A stretch of 64,000 nucleotides of DNA from Hamiltosporidium tvaerminnensis (lineage: Eukaryota > Microsporidia > Dubosqiidae): the NCBI GenBank assembly GCA_022605425.2, contig CM061247.1, forward strand, positions 1,041,501-1,105,500, given 5' to 3'. The position numbers were made by a program, and so were the translations under genes. Shown here piece by piece: positions 45,651 through 58,000 of this stretch. Every line of letters begins with the position of its first letter. Position 1 is the stretch's first letter. Below the pieces are notes generated by a model, which saw only the letters and a list, made by a program, of their open reading frames with translations, made no database searches and was not told where the DNA came from.

Positions 45651-47960
45651 ACCGTCTGCATATCTTAAGGAACAAGATATTAGTATTATGCGATGATAAA
45701 TATTATTTCTTAGTTCTTTTATTTTGGCTGATATTATACATTGTATTTGAGCATCACTTATTTTTTTCAAAAAAACAATTCAAATACTTCTTTAAGTGAA
45801 TTTATAATAAAAAATCAGTTATATTAGAATACTAAAGTACTAATTTTTTTTTAAAATATAATAATTTGATTTTTATTGGATTATATATTTCTAATTAGGT
45901 GTATTTCCTCTTATATTATCGTTAAATATCATATAAAAAAACTTTAATTGTTAAATAATCGATTCATTACGATTAAAGTATAAAAGATTTTAATTTCAAC
46001 ACATGTGATTAATTCATTGAATTTATTTTTTTCATAGGAGATAAATAATACATTTTATCAAAATATTATTAACTGAGATACTTTTTAATTTATTTAAACC
46101 ATATTCAACCTTATATATTCCATTCACGATCCTACTTGGATTTTACTTGAAAATTATTATTATTTAGTAAAATTTTCTATAATTGAGATAAATTCTTATA
46201 ATTTTACTTTTTATTTATATAGTTAAAAATGTGGCGAAATCGTTTGATAATATTCAAAAAAACATAAATAACTCTTTTAAATGTATTTGTTTGTTTGCTA
46301 TTATGAGCTATTTTAGTAAAAATTTACTTGACGGGTTGTTTTTCTTTCAAATTTCTCTTGGTGACTTCCGCGTCCTTATTGTTTAATCCTACTTGTTCAT
46401 CATTTTATATAATCATCATTGTTTGCTAAATCTTTTAATTTCGGTTATTCTATTTATAAGCTCGGTTTTGGCTTTGTGTTTCTTTCCCAAATTCTTAAAA
46501 TTCCATTGAAAATATTTTTAATGAATTTATGAATTGTCTGTGTCATTCAACCCTTTGTATAGCACCATTATGTACGTTTAGACCTCGAACCAGCTCTTGG
46601 TCCTAACTTTGATTTATTTCCAGCCAAATTAATTGATTAAACTGCTTATCTGTATATTTATAATTAAATATATGGCACTATTTTTACTATTATTCAAGCC
46701 TTTTTGAGGTCCCTTTTACTTTAAGTTAAAATACACACATTTTTAATAATTATTCGAAAATATATTCTTAGAAAAACAAATAGCATTACGCAATGTGCTT
46801 CAAGTCTTTTAAGCTTTCTAACCAAAAATTTTTTATTGGCATCGAATAATTCCTTTTTAGGAACTTATATTAAAACAATTCATTTTTTAAATCAATTATA
46901 ATGTGATAACGATATAAAATATGAAATACTTTAAAAATCACTAAATATCTGTAAGAATAAAAAATAAATCGTGTAGTTTACCTCGGATCGCAGAAAAGAA
47001 ATCGAACCAAGATAAACTCGATTAGAACACGGGAAAGGCAGGCACATATATCATAGAAACAGCATATATACAACAAATTATATACCAGTTACACGTATAT
47101 ATTATCTAACAGATGATTCTTAGCGGATTTAAACTGAAAACTTTAATTAAGAGAAAGAAAAAAATGATGTATCGACTCAAAAATTCAGATACAAGGAAAT
47201 ATTATAAAATAAGACTGTAAAACAATTTATATAAGCTTTAAAATAAAGATAATTATCTCAAATGAAAATAGCTTTAGTTGTAAATTATTTAATTTTAAAT
47301 ATGCTATCTGGCAACATAAAATGATTTCAAAAATATTTTTAAAAAAATATATATTTGATTTATTGACTTATATATTGTAAAGAATAATATGAAAAAAACA
47401 GTGAAAAGTATTTTTAAATAAATTAAAGTTAGAATTGCAGAAAATACCATTTTTTAATCAAAAAAACATACTAAGCTTCGTAAATAGTATATTTAATGTA
47501 TTTATAGCATAAAAATATCTGTGATAAAGAAAAGAAAGATATTTGAAACATAAAACTTCCATAAACTTCAAATTATTTAAACTTACAACTAAATATTTCA
47601 AAAGATTCGTCAAATATTCACAAAGATACCCTAAAATTTATTATTATATGTTAAATTATCAATTTATTATGTGGTATTCGTTAAAATATAGTAAAAATTA
47701 GAAGTTATTTAATGAAGTATAATTATTTAAAATTAAAATAATATTTAAAATGCTATTTATACTTTTTATAAACCAAAATATAAGAAAATAGATTTTTATT
47801 ATCAACGTATAGAAATTAGAATTCATAAAGACTTAACCTAAAGATAAATTATATTTTTTAATAACAATAAAAGCCAAAAAACGTTGTATTTTTTGTCTGT
47901 TAAACATACCCATAAATTTTCTACGTAATATCACATCTTATACAACCTATCTTTATAATT
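45651..47960. other. AT-rich intergenic, no gene seen
   Basis: 2.3 kb without a credible frame. Around 46300-46650 the base composition is slightly higher, but no RNA gene or element could be identified. Confidence 0.5.
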
Positions 47961-48420
47961 AAACTCTCTTCAATATCCAATATATTTTTAGAACCTTAAC
48001 ACCTCGCATTATTTATTCTTATAATTGAAATCCTTTAATACCTAATATATCCCTTATATCCTTAACACACCCTATACAATATAAATACTTCTATAACTAA
48101 AACCCCTTTATCATTAGTACTAAATCTCTTATATCCTTAACACCTTTTATTGTCTATATATATAACTAAAACCCCTTTATCATTAGTACTATATCTCTTA
48201 TATCCTTAACACCTTTTATTCTCTATAGATATAGCTAAAACCCCTTTATCATTAGTACTATATCTCTTATATCCTTAACACCTTTTATTCTCTATATATA
48301 TAACTAAACCCCCTTTATCATTAGTACTATATCTCTTATATCCTTAACACCTTTTATTCTCTCTATATATAACTAAAACCCCTTTATCATTAGTACTATA
48401 TCTCTTATATCCTTAACACT
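47961..48420. repeat. 69-bp tandem array derived from the RRP40 3' end
   Basis: CCCCTTTATCATTAGTAC recurs at 48103, 48172, 48241, 48310 and 48379, exactly 69 bases apart. The last occurrence is the 3' end of the RRP40 coding sequence on the minus strand. Each unit therefore carries a copy of the last 14 or so codons and the stop, plus about 27 bases of 3' flank (TATATATAACTAAAA). Two more diverged units are visible at about 47965-48102. All extra units lie after the RRP40 stop. Confidence 0.85.
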
Positions 48421-49089
48421 ATCACTCTCCACCCATATCCTACCATTAACACCGATCCCTATCCTATACTTATAACCCCTTCCAATATTACCCAAACATT
48501 CTTTAAAATAATGTTTATCAAAAAGTAATCTAACACACTTTTTCCTACCCACATAGAAATAACACCCTACTACTCCTAACCCTTCTTCTTTACAACTTAA
48601 CAGTACCTCAAAACCCCCTTTAATTACTCTACTGTAAATAACATCCCCCTTCTTTAAATCTGGTTTATTACGTTTATTTGCATTAATAAAGTTTAACAGG
48701 GGTAAAATACCGATGCAACCGTTTCCCAATTCTATCTTGTAATACTCTGAACAGACGTATATAACACTTCCTATTACTAGGTCACCTACAGATATAACAA
48801 CCCTTTCTGTCATAGAATATACAAACCATCTTCTATCAGATAAAGGGGTATTAGTAGTACTGAGAGTAGAAGGATATAAATGGGTGTTAATATTAGTCGT
48901 ATTACTAGTGTGTAAAGGGGTGTTAGTACCTTTATTGTTTGAAATGCTGGAATTCGTTTCGTTTGGCTTTTCATATAGAAATAACGTACCCATAGTTGTA
49001 ACAGATCCATTAATTATTTCAATTGACTTAATACCTTCTTCTTTTACTTCATCACCTACCAAAACATTTCTTATTGCTTTTACTGTCAT
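48373..49089 (-). CDS. RRP40: Exosome cap subunit RRP40 (EXOSC3)
   Basis: RRP40 is an S1/KH RNA-binding subunit of the nuclear and cytoplasmic exosome, which degrades and trims RNA 3' to 5'. The 238-residue protein matches yeast length (240). After a divergent N-terminal domain come the S1 region (VGDLVIGSVIYVCSEYYKIEL), the diagnostic NANKRNKPDLKKGDVIYSRV (family form KRNRPxxxxGDLIYxxF), a GVVG segment and the KH part with GVNGRIWVES (family GMNGRIWVK). These distinguish it from RRP4 and CSL4. About 30 residues (57-86; bases 48832-48921) form a Thr/Asn-rich insertion in which NTPL occurs twice and NTHL once. They are encoded by the AACACCCCTTTA motif seen in MEC1 and next to UBC12. The start ATG follows CCC. 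The 3' end is tandemly duplicated downstream. No AATAAA is seen at the stop. Confidence 0.9.
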   Translation of the reverse strand: MTVKAIRNVLVGDEVKEEGIKSIEIINGSVTTMGTLFLYEKPNETNSSISNNKGTNTPLHTSNTTNINTHLYPSTLSTTNTPLSDRRWFVYSMTERVVISVGDLVIGSVIYVCSEYYKIELGNGCIGILPLLNFINANKRNKPDLKKGDVIYSRVIKGGFEVLLSCKEEGLGVVGCYFYVGRKKCVRLLFDKHYFKECLGNIGRGYKYRIGIGVNGRIWVESDSVKDIRDIVLMIKGF

Positions 49090-49091
49090 AT

Positions 49092-49094
49092 GGG
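49092..49094 (-). promoter_or_regulatory. CCC motif upstream of RRP40
   Basis: CCC two bases before ATG on the minus strand. A second C-rich run lies at 49209-49215. Confidence 0.5.
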
Positions 49095-49334
49095 TTGATT
49101 ATAACAAGGAAAATATAAGTAAAATGTGTGTACTGTGGTGGGGTGTTTACAAATAGTGGAATATGTGATTTTATTAAACGGGTTTTGGTAGAAAGGTACA
49201 TTTATATGAGGGGGGGCTGGTAATATCGCTATTGAGACATTTAGAAATAACAAATACACAAGGTTACTAAATATAATACGATTACTAACTACAATTTATA
49301 AAAATAAATGTCAATTTCATTGTTCAAGTCAACA

Positions 49335-49660
49335 TAAAACTACTAATCGATATCAAGATTTAGAATAATTGACGCGAAATATTTATTTTAGATAAAACCA
49401 AAAATAAAATACCCCTCAGTTAAGTAAGAATGACTTTTTACTTCAAATATTTAAAACTGAAAAACTTAGGAAGTATGACCTATTAGCTTATGAATTGTAT
49501 CTTATCTATAAGTAAGCGTTAAGATAATTCCTTATGAGATAACCTGGAACGTTATTGTGACAAAATACTATAAGATGTATCTTAAAAGACTACAAATACT
49601 CATGAATATAGAGACAAAAATTAAGTATATTGTACTTAAAGGAAATACAATACACTAAAG
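49335..49660 (+). mobile_element. R4-like retrotransposon, copy D (3' fragment)
   Basis: ATATTTATTTTAGATAA (endonuclease IFILD region) and AACTTAGGAAGTATGACCT through TGGAACGTTATTGTGACAAA align with the endonuclease-to-C-terminus part of copies A and B. The fragment is heavily mutated, with no 5' portion. Confidence 0.6.
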
Positions 49661-52600
49661 TTTAGAATATAGTTTGATAAATATTAACTAGCACTATACA
49701 AAGCATAAAAAAACATAGAGATTAAACGCATATTTGACATGAAAAATGTATAAAGATATTCCAAAAGAAGTAATTTTCAGCACATTTATCACGACTAATG
49801 AATAATATTTGGTAAAAGTGCAATAAATATAAATGTAAATCCGAAATAAACGAGAGAATTATATAGTTGAAGTGATATCTGGTGTTCTATAAATAATATA
49901 AAAATATTCTCGAGGTAGAGTTAAAGAAGAACTAATTAGCTAATTTTGCAGCGTTACAAGTTTAAAGAGTTCGGCCTTTTTAACGATTCTTTTTCGTGAT
50001 TCAAAATATATATTTTCTCATTATTTTAGTTAATATTATGCTATAAAATCTTTTAGACAGCATTTTCCCTATCACGGTTGCATCAAAAAGTTTTTTTTAT
50101 TATAAATGATATTCGAAATAATATAATTGTTAATAAACTTGTTTTTTTTTAATTTACGCATCTGATACAGAAAGCTTCCAACACCTTGCATTGAATTTTT
50201 TGGTGCGATAAAATTAAATAGAGATTTTAGTTTAAAACTTATTTTTCTTGATATTTTTCTCTTCTTGTGAAATAAAAATGTTGGATTTCTTACTTTTTTA
50301 TACCACTTTAAAATATTTAATCTAAATCAGCTCAGATTTTTGACTGAAAGTGCATTAAAGAGAATTTAGGTGGACGCAAAGCTTTTTGGTATTCTGCAAG
50401 GCTGTAGGCTATCAAAAAGCTAAAAACATGTAAATCTTACGGACTTTGTGCATGTTTTAAAACGTCCCATAAAAGTATCCTTTTATAAAATTCAATGAAT
50501 TATAAAGAATTAGTATAATTCTACGACGCTTTGTTGGAATAAATATAAATTAGACTTCTGTAGAACAATAGAATGTCGGCTCTTTTAGAAAATTCTTTAA
50601 AATTAGGAATCAAACCAAAAAAAACGTTAAAATTTCAATTTAGAGAGAAAAGATTAATTTAAGTATTTTTGCAAGAAATAATGCAACTTAAAACCTTTTT
50701 AAGCGAGTTTATTACAAAGCGAATTTTAAAATAATTAACTTTAATATCTTAAAAAATTTAGAATTTTAAGTGATAAATAAATATTTTCAATAAATTTTAA
50801 GATTATTTTTTCCTATAAAATAAATTTTTAAGCTTTTGCGACTGATTTAAAGAAGATTTATTTTACAAGAAAATATCTATTCTAAAATAAAGATATATAT
50901 TACGTCTATATTACACTAAAAAAACGATCTTAATTATTTTAGTTTAGCAAATATAAATGCTATTTACTTTAATCAACGTATTGATATACATTTTGTATTA
51001 TAGAAAGAATCGCACCGATTAACATACCAATTATAACACCCATGAAAATGCTTTGCAAAAAATAAGAACTCAATGTTGGTTTATAATATAAAACATTTTT
51101 TTATCATTAATAATAATTTTATGTGTGTAAAATACAATTTTAAGAGCCTATGATTAGATATATTATAGCCTGAAAACCCCAAACATATTTTTTGAATAAA
51201 GTTTAAGCAAAAATAATTTATATTCATAGATGTTAGTTTGTCTTAATAGTGATTCAAAATGCAATTTTAACAAATGACTTTAATTCTTTTTTCTTTGTGT
51301 CCTCATGTTCTATTTTTCACTGAACATTGTATAAATGGAAATGAATCCCACTAAAAAGTATTTTAGATTAATTGGAATTCGCTCTGAAATATATTACGAA
51401 ATATAAAAATCTAAATAATTTAATTTTATATAATTATGAGCATATTACAGTAAAAATTAGATATTTAAGTACTTATGCTAATCTATTTTTCCAAAAAAGT
51501 ATTTTCGTTTGGAAACGTATAGTTTCTTTATAGAGAAATCAATGTAAATATTCATTTAATTCAAATTTATTTGATATCCTCGTGTTTTTGGTAAGTCTAT
51601 TTATATATCTCTTGATATCTATATTAGAGGTTTTGTGTACTATTGAATTTACGAGGTAATTTTTGATTTGATTTGTTCAAGTAGCTGTACCGATTGACAT
51701 GAGTATATGACGGTTTCAGATAAAATTTAAAGTTTAAGCTAACTATTCTAATCAAGAACAATAGATTGAATTCATTTACCGAATCCGAGACTATTAATCT
51801 TATAGATACAAGTAGAATTTAATAAATGAAATAAATAAAGAAAGTACATATATGATTAACAACTGCCTTATTTTATTAAGTTGTCTTATATCAAATATGT
51901 AAAAAGCAATGAGGAAATACTATTAGCCCTATCGCATTATTTCTATCGCATTGTAAATTATAATGAACGGGATAAAATGCCGGTTTTCTTAAGCTCCGAT
52001 TCTTATTTTGTTAGTTTTCTTAGATTTTCTTGGTAAAAAAAAACATTCAATTTTTGAGTACTTAATTCTGACTTTTTGATTTTCTTTATTGTGCATTCTA
52101 AAAAAGATAAATAAAGTATAATTGTTCAAATAAAAAATCTATAGCTGACGAGCAATTATTGGGTTCCATATTCCAAAAGTAAATTTGATTCTCAGGCTTT
52201 ATTTTTTGAGTTTTCCAAATATATAGTTTTAGAATTATAGCTATAATTATCGAAAGGTATCTAATTTAAGTCTACATACAAAAGGTTTGGTTTTTAAACA
52301 TCCCAATCAAAATAAAACAAGCTTAACCAACACTTTTCTGATATTATATTGTATTATATTAAAAATTCGCCTGTTAACACTTATTAATTTTAAACTAAAA
52401 AAATAACTTATAATTTTTTTTCGATCACAAAACTTAGCATTCTACGATCGAATCATCGATGAAAATCAGTCTTTTTTCTTTTGAATAAATTATAAATGAG
52501 CAGTCAAATAATTTAGAGAAAATACAAATCAAGCCGATATGCTCGGTAATGGCCTCGAATATGGTTGCTTTAGATGAAATATTAAAGTGATTTCGCTCAG

Positions 52601-52771
52601 ATACCATTTAAATATTGTGAAAAATGGTATATAAAATGGATTTCTTTTATTTTCTAAATAATTTTTATAGATTAAAAGAATTCTTAATCAAAAAACTATT
52701 TTTTAAATTAATTAAGAATTGATTGTAAAAAAATTAAAAACATTTTTATATTCTTTACTCTTAGACTTTTA
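49661..52771. other. AT-rich intergenic, no gene called
   Basis: 3.1 kb. A short minus-strand frame around 50940-51090 reads FMGVIIGMLIGAILSIIQ, a membrane-like segment, but it has no upstream ATG and is cut by stops. Nothing else stands out. Confidence 0.5.
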
Positions 52772-55087
52772 ATGAAGAGCAGAAAATTTGACTACAAATT
52801 CTTGTCAATATCTTTGCAGATTCTGCTTGCTTTATTATCAATTGAATGTGTCAACACATACAAATTCGTATATAGCTTCGAAAAAAACGGAGACTCTGAA
52901 ATATTTTTTTTTGTGAAAATTGTGAACGAAAAGCGTTTAACCTGCCGAGACACCGTGAAGATGGCATAATTATAGTTTTTGATGTGGACATCTGGTATGA
53001 ACTCAGAAGAGAAAATCATATATTTACATATAGAAATGAGAACTCTATTGCTTTTGAGGTTTTTAACAACTTCTTGTATTTGAAGGAATCAGAAGACAAG
53101 CATGAAAACGGAATAATTGGAAGCGATTTTGAATTAGCTTATTTTTTAAAATTAACTGAAAATATTGCTGAATTTTCATTTAAGTTAGATACTTATTATT
53201 TAAAATGTATTTTAATTCTCTTAAAATGCTTTGAGGTAGTTGAGAATAGGAGCCTACTTGAATTCCTACAGTCGCTATTCTTCTATGGATTAGTTGTACA
53301 AAAAGAAAGTCTATCAAGAAAAGACCGTTTTGATCTTGAAAACGCATTTCATTCAGATATATTTAAAAAACTGAATTTTTCTATTCAGAAAAGTTTATGT
53401 TATACTTTTTTAAATATGTTTATGATAACATTTGTCTTCAATGATGGTAATCTAATTATATTAGAAAAAGCCAATGAATTATATGATATTCTACTTTTTG
53501 ATAAACATATTCCGTATAAAAATTTACTGTTCAATGATTGAAAAGCCTTTTCCATATTAGAAAAAACTTTAAAATATTCAAATACATTTGAAATTTTTAC
53601 ATTTATATTGAATTTGCTTAATATAAATTCGATTATAATTGATAACAAAAAATCTAAGCCCTTGGATATTGATGTTCAATTCAACATCGTTTCACTCGAA
53701 AATTTCAAATCATTTACAATATCTAATTTCAATGAGTCTTCTTCTTTGCAAAATCTAAACCAATTCAGTAAGCATGTTAGGAAAGACGTCGAATTTGGTA
53801 GATTAGTAAATGTGTCTTGCACGTATTCCACTTTTCATGCATTATTTTACCAACAAAAACTTAAAGGTATAATTCTAAAGAATCTCAAATAGATAATGAT
53901 TATTGTATACCAAATATATTTACTGATTCAATTGCCACATTGGATTATCTAAATTTCGGAGATGTCGTAATAAATTTTAATATTCATTCCTATTTTAGGC
54001 ATGCAAACGTTCGCAGAATTATACTTACATTCTCTCGTTATAACACACAATATATATCTAATATATGTCTGATCTTTTGACAGCATACATTAATTTTCAT
54101 ACCTCGATATTCAATTTTTCGTCTATCGCATATCGGCAGGATTTTTAAAATGTATAATGTGTTTAATACATATAGAAACATTAAAAATATGTAATAGTGA
54201 ATTTCTCGAACAAATAGCATCCCAAAATTTTCAGAAGCTCTAGGAAATATGAAAAAATTAAAATACGAAAATTAGAAATTTCACCAGAAGTTTATAATTG
54301 GATATTTCAAAAGACATATATTAAAGTTATATACATTGAAAACTATACACCAAACGATGAACCCCTTACCATAAACAACTTCACCAATAATATTTCTCTA
54401 ACCAAACTTGTTTTAATAAACGTTAGGATATGTCTGTCTTTTGTTAATGAAATATTTAAATTGCAAAATTTGACAAAATTATCATTGGAATCATGTATTT
54501 TTGAATCTTTTGAAGGTTCATTACCATTTACTTTGTTTACAAAAAATCTAATTTCGTTGTCTTTAAAATATACAGACTTAGTATTATACAAGTATGCGGA
54601 CATCCTGAGTCAATTTACTTCATTGAGGCATTTGAATATATCAAGAGGTAACCTACCGCCGAGTTACATTTCAAAGTTATCTTTGTTATGTGACTCAAGC
54701 CTTAAAGTTCTTCACTGTAAGTCATACACTTTGGATAAAAAAGATTTACTAAGAATATCAAAACTAGAAGTTTTAGAACAACTAAAACTCCTTGATTGCA
54801 AATTTCTTTATTGTAATTTTTTTGATTTGGGCAAGGAATGTAAGTTCTATAATTCTTTGTATGCTTTAAATTTATATTCTACTATATTGTGCAATGAAGA
54901 TATTATATTTTTAAAAAAAATTAAAAATTTGAGATTTTTATCACTGAGACTTTACGATCTAGATATTAAAATTTTAAAAAGTTGCCTTCTTTCACTTTCA
55001 GTTGAAAAATTATATTGCGATATAAATTATATAGAATACATAGATCTAAAGGAATATTTGAAAGAGAAAGATATATTAGCATATTAA
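52772..55087 (+). pseudogene. Decayed LRR-family gene, most legible copy
   Basis: ATG at 52772 opens a signal-peptide-like leader (LSISLQILLALLSIECV) and a segment SFEKNGDSEIFFFVK. The frame breaks at about 52965, continues in another frame from 52984 (WYELRRENHIFTYRNENSI, DFELAYFLKLTENIAEF) to a stop at 53541, and resumes after that stop from about 53608. It breaks again near 53890 and 54240, and finishes with 200-odd residues of clear leucine-rich repeats (54240-55087; for example LRHLNISRGNLPPSYISKLS, LEVLEQLKLLDCKF, LRFLSLRLYDLDIKIL). The intact ancestor would be about 750 residues with a secreted LRR layout. At least four disruptions make a functional product unlikely. It is the same family as 43394-45650 and the edge gene 1-1649. 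Confidence 0.72.
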
Positions 55088-58000
55088 TCTAGGAAACCAT
55101 TTAAGTAATAAAAAAAAGTTGTTTTTAGACGGAAAGTTTAAATTATTTTTTATTGTTTTATATATTTAAATTTATTCATGAAGTCTTTCTTCGGTAAAAT
55201 ACAATACATATTCCCAGAGGTTAATAAAAGCTTCTTAAATGTCAAGTAATTCTGGTTTGTCCAACTTACTACAATTAAATGGATAAAGAAAATAAAAATT
55301 TTTGATATTAAATTAAAGTTCTATTCATTCTCTTATATTAAAAGAGGATTCCATTAATAATATCTGGGAATGAAACATGCAGCTCCTGAAATCCAGAATT
55401 AAAAAATAACAAAAAGTTTTAATTTGCAACATAATAATTCAATCTATATAGTTTAATATGTCGAAACTTTTTTTTTGTGTTTATATCTTAGTATTTTAAA
55501 TTTCAGTTTCTTCTATAGATTACGGACAAGGTCGCTATATTTTTATTTGCTGTAAAATATAAATTTTTTTCTTAAAAAAAGGTTTAACTCTTTTTTTTAG
55601 AATTATTAAATTTGTTTGTCGTAGGCTTATATTCGGAGGGCTCTTTAATTGCCTTTGTTTCCTATATAATTTTCTGCATAAGTTTCATAATTTTACTCGG
55701 AATCGTTACAACATCCGTATATTTCCTCCAAGGAGATATAAGCTTGCTTGTATTTTCTTCGACTATCTATTTCTTTACTGTTTAGATTTTATGAATATTC
55801 AGAGGGTTTTCATTCTTTCCAAGTTTTCTCGTATGAATATTCATTTAAGCTACCATGATTTAAACAAATTTATTTGCAATTATTGTTAAAAAGTAAATAA
55901 ACATGTTCTTTATGGTTTAATTTATAGATTCTGTAGAGAATCTCGCAAAACTTGAGTTTTGATATGTGTTTTTTTCCATTAGCAAGAAAATATATTAAAT
56001 GTTACAAGGTAAATAACAGCACAGTCTTCCTGCGTTCTTTCATGTATATTCATATATTTTTAAGGATTTATTCACAGTGTAATTTATATTCGCATGTTTA
56101 AGAAGATACGGCCAGTACAGTGCTCATGTGATAGATATTCATAAAACATTCGAATTCTATGTTATTATGTTTTTAAGTATTACTTGCAAAAAGAGACTAT
56201 TTTTAAATCCAAATTGGTCTCCAGTTTAATTCTAAATAATAGTTTAATAAGTGACAAATGAATCCAAATACTTTAGATCAAAATTTGTTGCATAGTAAAG
56301 AAATTTGTCGTTAAAAAAACAAATAACTTTAAGTATTCATGTTTTACGCTAACAATATCCTATTCATAAATTTAAAATCTCCAACATATTTTTGTATACG
56401 TGATTTGTGTATTATAAGTTGTCTAGCCAATTATTTCTTTGATATTATAAAGCGAATAAAAAAATGCGTTGCAAATAAATGATACTAAATAAATATCTTT
56501 AGATATTAGAGAATAGTATAACATCTAAGTTGACAAAAAATTTTAGAATTGGTAATCATATTTCTTTAAATAATCTTAATTTTATTAGTTTCTCTAAATT
56601 TATAAGATTTATTGGTATTTCATTTCAAATCAAATCATTACAAAGGCTTAAAGACTTTTTTACAGCTTAGAATGCTGCATAACATATTAAAATCTTTGTA
56701 AAAATTATATTTGAGATAAATACACTTATAAAGTTAATTAAGAATTTGCCATATATAGCCTAGAGAATATTATAGCCATCTCAATTTTTGATTTGGAATT
56801 TACAGGTTAAATTTTATAAAATTTTAAGAGTAAATATCAATTTACTGGCGTATTTTATTCCTTGGTTAGGAATAAAGGATTACAAAGTGCCTGTTAAGCA
56901 ACATTTATGTAAATTTTATATTAAGACTAAATTTAACTCATAGAAATAGATTTCGATCCAAAAATTTTCTTTGTAATTCTTTATAATGTCTGTTATTATA
57001 CATTATATATAGCGAAAAATACCAATATTGGTTCGTTAGAAGAAAAAAAATCAAATTAACCTAGAATTGAACGCCGATCTCTTTCATATTTTCTAGGAAA
57101 TAGGTTTTAAGATGAAAGCGTATATAGGAAAAAATCCGATTTCAAAATCTAAAATGAAAGATCAAAAATATATATTTTAGAAACGGGTAAAGACTTACAA
57201 ATTGTTTATAAGTATAAAATACAAAAATTTATCGTAGAATTATAAGAACTAAAAAATTTTGAAAGCCTATATTCTGGTTAATTTGAAGTATTATATTTAA
57301 GTGTAGCGAAACCACACTTAATGTGACCTAGTATGTAATAATAGAAGAAACTAATCTGGATATCGCAAAGTTTAAATAAGACTAAGAATTTAAGATCAAA
57401 AGCATCTGATTATATTTATTAAAAGTGTCGAAACAGTCTCTTCTAAACAATATAAAAAACCTTCGTATCGGAATCAAAGGCTAAATATAGTTTTAGGAAA
57501 GCAGCATTGTGTGTTATACAATATGATAATTAACATACAGAATGTAATTTAACTTTATATAATACACAAAAGAAAGAAGAGTTAAGGCAAAATATTTATA
57601 AAAATATAATAAAAACGCAGTATAAAACTCCGAAAAGCCAAAGTAATAGCTCAAAATCTAAAAAGAGTAATAAAGTTACAACAGATACAAAAAACAACTA
57701 AAAAGATATACATATATGAAATATTTTTGCAAGTTTTAAAAAATATCCATCGATTACTTAAAGGCATAAGTAATTGCATTTCAAACGTAAATTTTTTCAT
57801 AAATATGATCTGATTTGGCCGAAACCTTAAATATGTTTCTTTTCACCTGTAAACCTGTTTTAGCTCGCGATATCAAATTTATTTTATCATAAAATTTAAA
57901 TTCATTTCCAATTTTCAGATAAGCAACACCGATATAGAACTATTGGCAAAACTTTAAAAACACGAATAATATGAAATACGATATAAGAAAGGCAAGTAAA

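Noticed and set aside
46540-46640. Possible tRNA T-arm (minus strand GGTTCGAGGTC), and another at about 46990
   Set aside because: The stems do not pair and no acceptor or anticodon arm could be fitted. No tRNA gene was found by eye anywhere in the window.
47961-48420. CRISPR-like array suggested by regular 69-bp spacing
   Set aside because: Units are directly repeated over their full length without unique spacers, derive from the RRP40 end, and the genome is eukaryotic.
50940-51090. Minus-strand membrane-like segment FMGVIIGMLIGAILSIIQ
   Set aside because: No upstream ATG, a stop just before it, and no recognisable partner sequence. Could be chance in AT-rich DNA.
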